From positions 1 to 64,000 of the forward strand of contig CALBTT010000062.1 of assembly GCA_937967645.1 (NCBI GenBank): DNA of 64,000 bases, in the 5' to 3' direction. How positions within the stretch are numbered: position 1 is the stretch's first letter; each line of letters starts with the position of its first letter. The translations under genes and the position numbers were made by a program. Positions 1 to 8,581 of this stretch are shown here, piece by piece. The notes beneath the pieces were generated by a model, which saw nothing but the letters and a program-made list of their open reading frames with translations, had not been told where the DNA came from and ran no database searches. Source of the DNA: an uncultured Zoogloea sp. (GTDB lineage: Bacteria; Pseudomonadota; Gammaproteobacteria; Burkholderiales; Rhodocyclaceae).

Positions 1-452
1 CCGCTGGCAGCCCCATCCTGGCGGCCGAGCACCTGCAGGGGCGCTACCAGGTCGACCCGGGCCTGCTGCTGGCCACCCTGCGCGCCCGGCTCGGCCATCA
101 GGCCGTCGCCTGCCTGAGCCCCTGCCCGGATCACCGCCCGGAGCGGGCCTGGCGCTGGGACTATCCGCAGGGGCCCGACCAGTCCGGAACCCAGACCGAC
201 ACGCTGCAGTCACAGCCCTGCTCTCCCCGGCCCCCCAGGCCCCTATGGCTGCTGCCTACCCCGCGGCCCATCGCCGCGCCCCATCCCGACAGGCTGCTGG
301 CTGGCCCCGAGCGCATCGAGTCGGGCTGGTGGGACGGCGAGGAAGTGCATCGCGACTACTTCGTGGCCCGCCGCCACGACCACAGCCTGGTCTGGATCTT
401 CCAGGAGCGCCAGCCGCCTCACGGCTGGTTCCTGCACGGGCACTTCGGATAA
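1..452 (+). CDS. imuB: ImuB-like DNA polymerase Y family protein, C-terminal end (partial)
   Basis: The window opens inside this gene; the frame with codons starting at position 3 runs open to the TAA at 450-452 (about 149 residues). The tail holds a block around GPERIESGWWDG, then RDYFVARR, then WIFQER and a final GWFLHGHFG, the hallmark ending of ImuB/DnaE2-associated Y-family proteins. By family knowledge ImuB is a catalytically inactive Y-polymerase relative that links DnaE2 (ImuC) to the beta clamp during SOS mutagenesis. Its usual partner dnaE2 is not next to it but lies at 22517-25699 on the same strand. Start, promoter and polymerase core are outside the window. Confidence 0.85.
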   Translation, partial: AGSPILAAEHLQGRYQVDPGLLLATLRARLGHQAVACLSPCPDHRPERAWRWDYPQGPDQSGTQTDTLQSQPCSPRPPRPLWLLPTPRPIAAPHPDRLLAGPERIESGWWDGEEVHRDYFVARRHDHSLVWIFQERQPPHGWFLHGHFG

Positions 453-508
453 ACGCACAAGCCCGGCTGAGCACAGGTTTCATCGATCCGGCCTACACTA
501 CGCCCCCC

Positions 509-1888
509 ATGCCCCAACACGCCTCCCGCCTCCCTGTCGCCCGCCGCATCATCGATCTGGCCTGGCCGGTCCTGATCGCCCAGCTCTCGTCCATGACCCA
601 GATGGTCAGCGACACCGTGCTGACGGGGCGCTACAGCACCACCGACCTGGCCGCCGTAGCCATCGGCAGCGGCATCTACATCTCCATCGTGATGCTGATG
701 GTCGGCATCCTGCAGGCCGTGGCGCCCACCGTCGCTCACCATGTCGGTGCGGGGTGCAAGGCCGAGATCGGTCCGGCGGTGCAACAGGGCTTCTGGCTGG
801 CCCTGGGCCTGGCCGTTCCGGCGGTGCTGTTCCTGAACCATCCGGACTGGCTGATGCGGGCCTCGGAGATCAGCCCCACGGTGGAAGACGGGGCTCGCCA
901 GTACCTCAGGACGATCGCCTGGGGCCTGCCCGCCGTGCTGCTGTACCGCACCTTCTACGCCTTCACCAACGCCCTCGGGCGGACCCGTGTGCTGATGGTG
1001 ATCAGCCTGGCCACCACTACCGTGCACATCCCCCTCTCCTGGGCCCTGATCAACGGCAAGCTGCCCGGGCTGCCCCCCATGGGAGGCCAGGGCTGTGCCG
1101 TCTCCACCGTGGTGATCTGCTGGCTCGCCCTGCTGGCGGCCAGCGTGCATGTGGCCGGCAACAGCACCTATGCGCCTTACCGGATCTTCTCCAACTGGAC
1201 CCGGCCGCGGGCTCGCGCCATCGGCGAGCTGCTGCGCCTCGGCTTGCCCATGGGCTTCTCCAGCTTCGTCGAGATCACCGCCTTCACCCTGATCGCCCTG
1301 CTGGTCGCCCGACTGGGGGCCACGGTGGTGGCCAGTCACCGCATCGTCGGCAACCTGGCCGCCCTGATCTACATGCTGCCCCTGGCCGTGGCCATCGCCA
1401 CCCTGGTGCTGGTCGGGCAGGCCCTCGGCGGCCGCAACCGGTCCGGTGCCCGGCATGCGGCGCTGACCGGCATCGCCCTGGCCACCGGGCTGTCCACCCT
1501 GATCAGCCTGCTGGCCTGGCTGGCCCGCGAGCCCATCATGGCAGCCTATACCGCCGACCCGGCGGTGAGCGGCCTGGCGGCCTCGCTGGCCATCTACATC
1601 TGCCTGTACCAGTTCTTCGACGCCATCCAGACCGTCGCCGCCCACGCCCTTCGCGGCTACAAGATCACCTTCGGCCCGATGCTGGTGCATACCCTGTGCT
1701 TCTGGGGAATCGGCCTGGCCGGCGGCTACGGGCTCGCCTATCACGGTCTTGATGGATGGCTGCCCCCCCAGGGCGTGGCTGGCTTCTGGCAGGCCTCGGT
1801 GCTCAGCAACATCGCCGCGGCGCTGGCCTTCGGGATCTACCTGCACTTCGTCTCACGGGACGAGGCCCGCCCTGTCACATCCGGATAA
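509..1888 (+). CDS. MATE family efflux transporter
   Basis: This 459-residue multi-pass inner-membrane protein has the NorM/MATE layout: two repeats of about six hydrophobic segments, an opening SRLPVARRIIDLAWPVLIAQ and a conserved stretch near residue 35 (QMVSDTVLTGRYSTTDLAAV). The family exports cationic drugs and dyes in exchange for Na+ or H+; substrate cannot be read here. The frame stays open upstream to 245, but those residues lie antisense-like over the imuB end and have no family similarity, so the ATG at 509, 56 bp after the imuB stop, is preferred. It may be co-transcribed with imuB, though a functional link is not evident. Confidence 0.9.
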   Translation: MPQHASRLPVARRIIDLAWPVLIAQLSSMTQMVSDTVLTGRYSTTDLAAVAIGSGIYISIVMLMVGILQAVAPTVAHHVGAGCKAEIGPAVQQGFWLALGLAVPAVLFLNHPDWLMRASEISPTVEDGARQYLRTIAWGLPAVLLYRTFYAFTNALGRTRVLMVISLATTTVHIPLSWALINGKLPGLPPMGGQGCAVSTVVICWLALLAASVHVAGNSTYAPYRIFSNWTRPRARAIGELLRLGLPMGFSSFVEITAFTLIALLVARLGATVVASHRIVGNLAALIYMLPLAVAIATLVLVGQALGGRNRSGARHAALTGIALATGLSTLISLLAWLAREPIMAAYTADPAVSGLAASLAIYICLYQFFDAIQTVAAHALRGYKITFGPMLVHTLCFWGIGLAGGYGLAYHGLDGWLPPQGVAGFWQASVLSNIAAALAFGIYLHFVSRDEARPVTSG

Positions 1889-1912
1889 CCCGGCCCTGCT
1901 AACCTGACGGGC

Positions 1913-2608
1913 ATGTCAAGAATCGCCCTCCTCTGCCTGCTCCAGGCCATGGCGCTGCCGGCCCTGGCGGCCCGCCCTTTCGTGACGGACGATGCCCGCC
2001 TGACCACGGCAGGCAGTTGTCAGCTCGAAAGCTGGGTCCGCGTCTACCCGGACAGCCGCGAGCTGTGGGCCCTGCCCGCCTGCAATCCCTTCGGCAACCT
2101 GGAACTCACCGCCGGCGGCGGCAAGGCGAAGAACGACGGTCAGTCCAGCTCCGGGGACTACATCTTCCAGCTCAAGACCCTGCTGCGCCCCCTCGAGACC
2201 AATGGCTGGGGCCTGGGCCTGGCGGCGGGCACGGTGCATCACCCCCAGGTGAATCCCGGCCCCAACCTGCTGGGCAACACCTTTGTCTATATGCCGGTGT
2301 CGGTATCCTTCGCCGACGACAGGATCGTCATGCACGCCAATGTGGGCTGGCTGAAGGACAAGGCCAGTGGAGAGCACCGAGCCACCTGGGGTCTCGGTGG
2401 GGAGTTCCGCCTCAACGAGCGCATCACAGGCATCGCGGAGGGCTTCGGAGACAACAGCGCCGGGACCTTCTGGCAGGCGGGAGCCCGCTTTGCGATCATT
2501 CCCGAACGAGTCCAGGTGGACGCCACGCTGGGCCGGGAGCTCAATGGCCCGGCCCACAGCCGCTGGATCTCCTTCGGTCTGCGCCTGACGCCGGACCGGC
2601 TGTTCTGA
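1913..2608 (+). CDS. Exported hypothetical protein, possible outer-membrane barrel
   Basis: The protein is 231 residues with a clear Sec signal peptide (hydrophobic LLCLLQAMALPALAA, cleavage near residue 20). The mature part opens RPFVTDDARLTTAG and alternates short hydrophobic and polar strands, ending in an aromatic residue (DRLF), which fits a small outer-membrane beta-barrel of the transporter-like (phenol-degradation MetA) superfamily. It starts 24 bp after the MATE gene on the same strand, so it is probably in the same transcript. No catalytic motif is visible and the function is unknown. Confidence 0.7.
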   Translation: MSRIALLCLLQAMALPALAARPFVTDDARLTTAGSCQLESWVRVYPDSRELWALPACNPFGNLELTAGGGKAKNDGQSSSGDYIFQLKTLLRPLETNGWGLGLAAGTVHHPQVNPGPNLLGNTFVYMPVSVSFADDRIVMHANVGWLKDKASGEHRATWGLGGEFRLNERITGIAEGFGDNSAGTFWQAGARFAIIPERVQVDATLGRELNGPAHSRWISFGLRLTPDRLF

Positions 2609-2639
2609 ACCCCGTCGGGCCCAGCCCGGGCCCGCAGAG

Positions 2640-4415
2640 TCAGCCCTCCAGCCAGGCCTTTCGCAAAGTCAGACGCATCGCGTCCGCGTCGTCCTCCAGG
2701 GTCAGCCGCGCCGTGTCAGGGAGCGCGCCGGCGAGTTCGACCTCGAAGCACATCAACTCATCGCGGCGGAAGGCGTGCAGCTTCACCCGCTCACCGGGCC
2801 GCCGCCGGGCCAGCAGCTTGTCGAGACCCGATGCACTCAGTTTGAGCCCGTCCAGGGCGACCAGCACGTCGCCCGCCGACAGCCCCGCGAGTTGAGCCGG
2901 GCCGCCGTCGTAAACATTGGCCAGGCGCGGGAAATCCCCTTCGGCGGTGGTCCGCACCCCCAGCCCGGGCGTAGCAGATGCAGCCTCCCAGGCCAGTTTC
3001 ACGCCCACCCCGGCGAGATGCTCGGTCAGCGGTAGTTCGTCGGTCCCTTCGACCAGTTCCCGAAGCCAGTCGCCCACCTCCGGGCCGCCCAGCTCGGCAG
3101 CCAGGGCATACAGGCCATCCTCCGCCACCCCCCGCCCGGTGAGCCCGTGACGCTGCCACAAGGCCCGCATCAGGTCGTCCAGGCTCACCGCCCCGCCGCT
3201 GCGCAGGCGCAGATCCAGCAGCAGCCCTACCAACGCGCCCTTGGTGTAGTAGCTGACGATGGCGTTGGGGCTGTTCTCGTCCTGGCGGTAATACTTGGTC
3301 CAGGCCTCGAAGGACGACTCGGCAACGCTCTGCTTGCGACGCCCGCTGCCCTTGTGCACCTGGGTGATGGTCTTGCCCAGCAGGGCCAGGTAGTCCGCCA
3401 CCGTGATGCGCCCGCTGCGCACCAGCATCAGATCGTCGTAGTACGAGGTGAAGCCTTCGAAGGCCCACAGCAGACGGGTGTAGTTTTCCACCGCGAGCTT
3501 GTAGGGCACAAAGGCGGCCGGCTTGATCCGCTTGACGTTCCAGGTGTGGAAATACTCGTGGCTGCACAGGCCCAGGAACTGCCGATAACCCTCGGATACC
3601 GTCTCCATGCCGCAGTAAGGCAGATCGGCGCGGCTGCACAGCAGGGCCGTTGAGGCCCGATGCTCGAGCCCGCCATAGCCGTCCCCCACCGCCATCACCA
3701 GGAAGACGTAGCGATCCATCGGAGCCGGCTCCCCGAACAAGCGGATCTGGGCTTCGCAAACCGGCTTGAGATCGGCCGCCAGGCGTGCCAGATCGCAATC
3801 GTGGCGCCCGGTGACAGCCACCGCGTGGGGCACGCCGCAGGCCTCGAACTCGACCAGGGAGAAGGTCCCCATCTCCACCGGATGATCGATCAGCGCGTCG
3901 TAATCGTCCGCCCGGTAGCGGCCGAAGCCATAGGGCGCCGCGGCGCCCGCTTCATCCACCGCAATCGGCAGGCTGGTAGCCACCCGCCAGCCCGCATCCT
4001 CAAGGCCCCGCGGCGGCAGGATGTCTACATAGTGCGGCAGGGCTTCGTGGCCGTGCGCGCACAGGAATACGCTGGTTCCGTTGAAGAAACCATGGGTCTG
4101 ATCCAGGTGCGCGGTGCGCACCGAGAGGTCCCAGGCATAGACGCTGTAGCGCAGGGTCACCGGGCCCGTCAGTCCCGCGGGCAGATGCCAGGTGTGCTTG
4201 TCGCTGCGGGTGACCACCAGCGCTTCGCCATTGCACTCGGCTGACAGCGTGACGACATTCCGGGCAAACTCCCGGATCATGTAGCTCCCGGGGATCCAGG
4301 CCGGCAGACTGAAGACCTGCCCCGCCGGCTCGGGCTGCTCGATGCACAGCGTGACTTCAAAGAGGTGGGCGCCCGGCTGGGCCGCCTGAATGGTGTAACG
4401 AACGGGAGTGGTCAT
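2640..4415 (-). CDS. M61 family metallopeptidase with PDZ domain
   Basis: The 591-residue protein carries the M61 zinc site HEYFHTWNVKRIKP (H286, E287, H290) and a downstream FEGFTSYYDD stretch supplying the third ligand region. An N-terminal beta domain precedes it, and a PDZ-like domain sits near residues 490-560 (DGGPAQLAGLSAGDVLVALDG). Family members are glycyl aminopeptidase-like enzymes. No signal peptide follows the chosen ATG at 4415; the frame is open further upstream but without family similarity. Transcribed divergently from the solute-binding protein at 4516, with 100 bp between. Confidence 0.9.
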   Translation of the reverse strand: MTTPVRYTIQAAQPGAHLFEVTLCIEQPEPAGQVFSLPAWIPGSYMIREFARNVVTLSAECNGEALVVTRSDKHTWHLPAGLTGPVTLRYSVYAWDLSVRTAHLDQTHGFFNGTSVFLCAHGHEALPHYVDILPPRGLEDAGWRVATSLPIAVDEAGAAAPYGFGRYRADDYDALIDHPVEMGTFSLVEFEACGVPHAVAVTGRHDCDLARLAADLKPVCEAQIRLFGEPAPMDRYVFLVMAVGDGYGGLEHRASTALLCSRADLPYCGMETVSEGYRQFLGLCSHEYFHTWNVKRIKPAAFVPYKLAVENYTRLLWAFEGFTSYYDDLMLVRSGRITVADYLALLGKTITQVHKGSGRRKQSVAESSFEAWTKYYRQDENSPNAIVSYYTKGALVGLLLDLRLRSGGAVSLDDLMRALWQRHGLTGRGVAEDGLYALAAELGGPEVGDWLRELVEGTDELPLTEHLAGVGVKLAWEAASATPGLGVRTTAEGDFPRLANVYDGGPAQLAGLSAGDVLVALDGLKLSASGLDKLLARRRPGERVKLHAFRRDELMCFEVELAGALPDTARLTLEDDADAMRLTLRKAWLEG

Positions 4416-4515
4416 CGGACGCAAGTGAGGAGCCTGGAGTGACTGCGATTCTATCAAAGCCCTATCCTCCCCATCGGGATGCCCCCCGCCCTCCCGACTG
4501 TGACGGCCTGCTGTC

Positions 4516-5286
4516 ATGAGGAGACTCCGGATAAGCCTGTGGGCGCTGGCGCTGTGCCTCCTCAACGGCGGCGCGGCGGCGGCCGAGCCGCTCCGGGTCG
4601 GCTACTTCAGCCTGCCCCCGCACGTCATCGAGAGCGGAACGGCAGATGGCAGCCCTGCCATCGCCTACCTTGACCAGGTTCTCGACAAAGCCGGGCTCAA
4701 GGCGGATTACCAGAACTATCCCCTGTCGCGGCTGCTCAATCTGCTCCGCGATCAGCAGCTCGACGCCGCCCTGATCCTGGCCCGCAATGACGACCGGGCC
4801 CGTTATCTGGACTATCCCGCGATCCCCTTCCTGACGACTCAGCCCGCCTTCGCGGTCATTGCAGGCAAGCCCTCCGCCTCCCTGGAAGGCCTCCGCGCAA
4901 GCCGGTCGATTGTCATCGGCATCTGGCAGGGTGGCTACCACTCGGCAACCCTGGACAGCCTGGATGCCAGCCTGGAGCCGATCGCGGGGGACGAGATCGC
5001 ATCCCGCGGGCTCCGCATGCTGTCCATGGGCCGGATCGATGCCTTCTTCTCTCCCGACATCCACTCGATCCGCGCCGCGATCCGCAAGCGCCGTCTGGAT
5101 GAGCGCGTGGTCGTAATACCTGTACCCAACGAGAAGACAAACCTCTACACAGTGTTCTCCAGCGAGGCCGGAAAACGCTACAAACGGCGCTACGAAGACG
5201 CCCTGGCGACCATGCGGCGCGAGATGCCCTACGAGAAATTCCTGCTGCAGTCCCTGGCCGAACCACCCCGCAACGGAGGGGACTAG
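4516..5286 (+). CDS. Family 3 extracellular solute-binding protein
   Basis: The 256-residue product has a signal peptide (ISLWALALCLLNGGAAAAE) followed by PLRVGYFSLPPHVIE, the start of the periplasmic-binding fold of the amino-acid (SBP_bac_3) class. The remainder shows the two-lobe pattern (YLDQVLDKAGL, then DAALILARNDDRARYLDY). No permease or ATPase gene is adjacent, so it is either an orphan binding protein or a sensor-type domain protein. It resembles the ABC-transporter-like stand-alone proteins common in proteobacteria. Ligand unknown. Confidence 0.75.
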   Translation: MRRLRISLWALALCLLNGGAAAAEPLRVGYFSLPPHVIESGTADGSPAIAYLDQVLDKAGLKADYQNYPLSRLLNLLRDQQLDAALILARNDDRARYLDYPAIPFLTTQPAFAVIAGKPSASLEGLRASRSIVIGIWQGGYHSATLDSLDASLEPIAGDEIASRGLRMLSMGRIDAFFSPDIHSIRAAIRKRRLDERVVVIPVPNEKTNLYTVFSSEAGKRYKRRYEDALATMRREMPYEKFLLQSLAEPPRNGGD

Positions 5287-5700
5287 GGCACGACGCTCAC
5301 ACCCGCTGCCTCATTTTTGTGCAATGCCACAAATCCCTTACGGCAGAAGGTGTTGCGCCCCGCTCCCACAGTTTTTCCACACCTTTTCCCACGTCCAGTG
5401 GGGAAAAACCATCCCCGCACCAAGCTGGACCGAGCCTGCCCCATTTTGTTGCACAGCGTCTTTCATCAATAAAAACAAGGCAATGCTGCACCGCCACACA
5501 GCTTATCCACAACTTATCCCCGGATTTTTGTGAATAGATAAAAACTATTCAACCAACCAATATGACAGCATTGCACTATTTTTAGGCAACACCAAAAAAC
5601 CCTTTTGTGTCCGTCACATGACAGCGCCTCCCACATGTTTTCCACAGGCTTGCCCCCGCAGGTTGTGGGTAGCGGGCGACTTATCCACCCCTGGAAAAAA
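5287..5700. other. Gene-free stretch with a cluster of DnaA-box-like 9-mers
   Basis: No gene is seen in these 414 bases. They hold one perfect DnaA box TTATCCACA (5503-5511) and four one-mismatch boxes: TTTTCCACA at 5373-5381 and 5638-5646, TTATCCACC at 5681-5689, and TGTGAATAG (reverse orientation) at 5529-5537. Weaker copies lie at 5514-5522 and 5664-5672. A locally AT-rich part (about 5525-5605) sits in the middle. The composition differs sharply from the flanking GC-rich genes. It could be an origin, a DnaA-titration site, or a DnaA-regulated control region; no dnaA, rpmH or parAB lies nearby in the window. Confidence 0.4.
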
Positions 5701-6654
5701 TCAGGGGATAAAGGGCAGATCGATCTGATCGCTGCGGGTCACCCCGGCGGTCAGCTGGCGGCATAGGGTGATGAACTCGCGCATGCCCGCGGTGACGTAC
5801 TTGCGCTTGTGGGTGACGAACTGGAACTGCCGGCGCAGATCCAGTTCCGGTGTCTCGATCGGCACCAGGCTCCCCCGCCGGAACGCCTCGCGCAGCGCCA
5901 GGCGGGAGATGCAGCCGATGCCCAGGCCGCTCTCCACAGCCCGCTTGATGGCCTCGGTGTGCTCCAGCTCCAGACGCAGCTTGAGTTCGCCATTGAAATG
6001 GCGCAGGGCTTGATCGAAGGTCTCGCGGGTCCCCGAGCCGCTCTCCCGCAGGATCCACTCCTGACTGGCCAGCTCCTCCATGCTGGCCTGCCGGCAGTTC
6101 GCCAGCGGGTGGCCCGGCGCACAGAAGACCACTAGCTCGTCCTCCACCCAAGGCTCCACCAGCAGGTCGGGATGCCGGCAGCTGCCTTCGATGAGCCCCA
6201 GGTCCATTTCATAGTGGAGCAGCTGGTGGATGATGGTCGCCGAGTTATGCACCGACAGCCGGACCTGGGCGCTCGGATGGCGGCGCAGGAAATCGGCAGC
6301 GATCAAGGTCGCCAGGTAATTGCCCACCGTCAGCGTCGCGCCGATGTGCAGGGGGCCGAAATCGGTGCGGCGGCCGAGGATGGATTCGATCTCCCGGGCA
6401 TGTTCGATCAGCTGCACCGCGTGGGGGAGCAGCACCTTGCCCAGCTCGTTCAGGCGCAGGGCCTTGCCGATCCGGTCGAAGAGCTGGGTGTCGAACTGGC
6501 GCTCCAGCTCGCCCAGCGCCGTGCTGGTGGCCGACTGGCTCAAGGACAGCTCATCGGCCGCCCGGGACACGCTCTCGTGGCGCGCCACCGCCAGGAAAAT
6601 CTCAAGCTGCCTGAGGGTGTATCTTATATCTGCAAAATAGAAGTTACATATCAA
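5701..6654 (-). CDS. LysR-type regulator, FinR-like
   Basis: The protein has an N-terminal winged helix (TLRQLEIFLAVARHE, then SLSQSATSTALGELERQ) and a LysR substrate-binding domain. It is divergent from fpr, the same arrangement as finR-fprA in Pseudomonas, where FinR activates the reductase under oxidative stress; that role is inferred. The start is uncertain. Related proteins begin at RYTLRQLE, but the codon at that position here is ATA (6625-6627). In-frame alternatives are TTG at 6654 (used here, weak GGA upstream), GTG at 6684 and ATG at 6717; the last would put its leader inside fpr. Confidence 0.85.
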   Translation of the reverse strand: MICNFYFADIRYTLRQLEIFLAVARHESVSRAADELSLSQSATSTALGELERQFDTQLFDRIGKALRLNELGKVLLPHAVQLIEHAREIESILGRRTDFGPLHIGATLTVGNYLATLIAADFLRRHPSAQVRLSVHNSATIIHQLLHYEMDLGLIEGSCRHPDLLVEPWVEDELVVFCAPGHPLANCRQASMEELASQEWILRESGSGTRETFDQALRHFNGELKLRLELEHTEAIKRAVESGLGIGCISRLALREAFRRGSLVPIETPELDLRRQFQFVTHKRKYVTAGMREFITLCRQLTAGVTRSDQIDLPFIP

Positions 6655-6682
6655 TACTATCCATTTTACAGATCTTAATTGC

Positions 6683-6698
6683 ACTGCAACAATGCAGT
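6683..6698. promoter_or_regulatory. Palindrome between LysR regulator and fpr
   Basis: ACTGCA-ACAA-TGCAGT is a perfect 6-bp inverted repeat with a 4-bp spacer, placed 28 bp before the fpr start codon and within the shared regulatory region. Dyads of this size are typical of LysR-type operators, so it is a candidate FinR-like binding site. The assignment rests on position and symmetry only. Confidence 0.4.
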
Positions 6699-6725
6699 CA
6701 TCCCCTCTTCCTTCCATTCGCTGCC

Positions 6726-7502
6726 ATGAGCAAACTGAGCACCCAGACCGTTCTGTCCGTCCATCACTGGAATGACTCCCTGTTCAGCTTCAAGGTCACC
6801 CGGGACGCAGGGCTGCGTTTCGACAACGGCCAGTTCGTGATGATCGGCCTCGAGGTGGAAGGCCGGCCGCTCACCCGCGCCTACAGCATCGCCAGCCCCA
6901 ACTACGAGGAGCACCTGGAGTTCTTCAGCATCAAGGTGCCCAATGGCCCGCTGACCTCTCGCCTGCAGCATCTCCAGCCGGGTGACCCGATCGTGGTCAG
7001 CAAGAAGCCCACCGGCACCCTGGTGCTGTCCGACCTGCTGCCGGGCCGCAACCTCTACCTGTTCTCCACCGGCACCGGCCTGGCCCCTTTCATGAGCGTG
7101 ATCCAGGACCCGGAAACCTATGAGCGCTTCGAGAAAGTGGTGCTGCTGCACGGTGTGCGCTATGTGTCCGAGCTGGCCTACAGCGAGTTCATCGAGCAAG
7201 TCCTGCCGGACAACGAGTTCTTCGGCGAGGACGTGAGCAACAAGCTGGTCTACTACCCCACGGTGACCCGCGAGGAGTTCCGCAATCAGGGCCGTGTCAC
7301 CGACCTGATCACCACCGGCAAGTTCTTCGAAGACACCGGCCTGCCGCCCCTCGACCCGGCGCTCGACCGGGCCATGATCTGCGGCAGCCCGGCCATGCTC
7401 GACGACTGCTGCAAGATGCTCGACGAACGGGGCTTCAAGATCTCCCCGCACATCGGTGCGCCTGGCGACTACGTGATCGAGCGCGCCTTCGTCGAAAAAT
7501 GA
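6726..7502 (+). CDS. fpr: Ferredoxin--NADP+ reductase
   Basis: This 258-residue protein has the bacterial Fpr pattern: the FAD-binding RPLTRAYSIASP (residues 47-58), the NADP-binding STGTGLAPFMSV, and the CGSPAMLDD motif before a C-terminal FVEK. It moves electrons between NADPH and ferredoxin or flavodoxin and is a known part of oxidative-stress and Fe-S repair responses. The divergent LysR gene is the likely regulator. Length is normal for subclass I bacterial enzymes. Confidence 0.95.
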   Translation: MSKLSTQTVLSVHHWNDSLFSFKVTRDAGLRFDNGQFVMIGLEVEGRPLTRAYSIASPNYEEHLEFFSIKVPNGPLTSRLQHLQPGDPIVVSKKPTGTLVLSDLLPGRNLYLFSTGTGLAPFMSVIQDPETYERFEKVVLLHGVRYVSELAYSEFIEQVLPDNEFFGEDVSNKLVYYPTVTREEFRNQGRVTDLITTGKFFEDTGLPPLDPALDRAMICGSPAMLDDCCKMLDERGFKISPHIGAPGDYVIERAFVEK

Positions 7503-7525
7503 GCCCTGCGGGGCGTGCAGCCCGC

Positions 7526-8581
7526 TCACCGCCCCACCGGCTCGGTCAGGCGCTGCAGCATGCGGTGGACGGCCTCCACCTGGACGCCATTGCGGGTGGC
7601 ATAGTCGGCTGAGGCATAGCCCCACCAATCCCAGCACCCCTTGGGATTGACCATCCAGCGCCACGACCCCGCCGCCAGCCCGTTGCGGGCCGCCACCTGC
7701 GGGTAAAGCACCACCAGCCGGTTGCTCTCGGCCCACCGGTTGTAGCCGGCCCCCTCCACGAAACGCCGGCCGACCTGATCCTCCCCCTGACGGCAGCCAT
7801 GGAAGGCCACATGGACCTGGCAGCCGCCGCTACGGCAGCTGGCCGGCACATAGACGAAGCCCTGCCCGGCCAGGCCCGCGTCCGCAGGCAGGCCGCGGAT
7901 GAAGGGGGCTTGATCGAAGGTCTGCAGGCCGGTCTGGCGGGCCGGGGGGGCGGGAGGCTGGAGCGGCCCCAGCAGGTGCTTCAACAACTCTCCGGCCGCA
8001 TCGAAATCACCGCAGCGGTTGATGAAGGGCGGCTCGGAAGTCGAGCAGGCATTGGGCGACGGATCCGCCACCGAGATCATCGCGTGGCCGGCTTCCGGCA
8101 GGGTCACCAGGGTCACGGCCTCGGCCGGCATCCAACTCCGGTAGAAGTCCACCAGGGCCTCCACCACTGGCCGCTCCACCGTGTGATCCGAGGCCCCGGT
8201 CAGCACCCAGACCCGGTCGTCGGCCAGCCCGGCTGGCGGATCGATGAGCCCCAGGCGGGCTCGGGACTCCATCCGCGCCCGGATCTCCCCGACCTCCGGC
8301 ACCGGCGCCCAGCGCGTCGGTGACATGCAATTCACCAGGGCTCGCCAGGTGCTGCCTTCGGCGCAGTCATAAGGCCCCGCCGCCATCACACCCGCGCCCT
8401 TGACCTGCCGGGAGTAAGCCACCTGGTACTGCACCGCCATATACCCGCCGGACGAAATGCCCGACACGGTGACGGCATCGCCCTTCACCCCGAGAGCCGG
8501 GAGTGCCGGCGCAGCGAGGCAGGGCCAGGCGCCGAAGCCGGCGATCAACACCGCCGCGAGTTGTTTGATGCAGGGACTCAT
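7526..8581 (-). CDS. PHB depolymerase family esterase, exported
   Basis: The 351-residue protein starts at the ATG at 8581 with a signal peptide (LAAVLIAGFGAWPCLAAP). It has a lipase box in SGISSGGYMA (G-x-S-x-G), a probable Asp region (LTGASDHTV) and a C-terminal lobe with VAFHGCRQG and YGRRF-like PHB-depolymerase signatures (VGRRFVEGAGYN). The family hydrolyses polyhydroxybutyrate or related esters. Export suggests action on external polymer or oligomers, although substrate specificity is not proved. Its start overlaps the stop of the upstream MAPEG gene by 4 bp, so the two are translationally coupled. Confidence 0.85.
   Translation of the reverse strand: MSPCIKQLAAVLIAGFGAWPCLAAPALPALGVKGDAVTVSGISSGGYMAVQYQVAYSRQVKGAGVMAAGPYDCAEGSTWRALVNCMSPTRWAPVPEVGEIRARMESRARLGLIDPPAGLADDRVWVLTGASDHTVERPVVEALVDFYRSWMPAEAVTLVTLPEAGHAMISVADPSPNACSTSEPPFINRCGDFDAAGELLKHLLGPLQPPAPPARQTGLQTFDQAPFIRGLPADAGLAGQGFVYVPASCRSGGCQVHVAFHGCRQGEDQVGRRFVEGAGYNRWAESNRLVVLYPQVAARNGLAAGSWRWMVNPKGCWDWWGYASADYATRNGVQVEAVHRMLQRLTEPVGR

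Noticed and set aside
419..1846. Long open frame on the minus strand across the MATE gene
   Set aside because: It is rich in His/Gly/Gln with no domain and mirrors a GC-rich gene on the other strand; a shadow frame.
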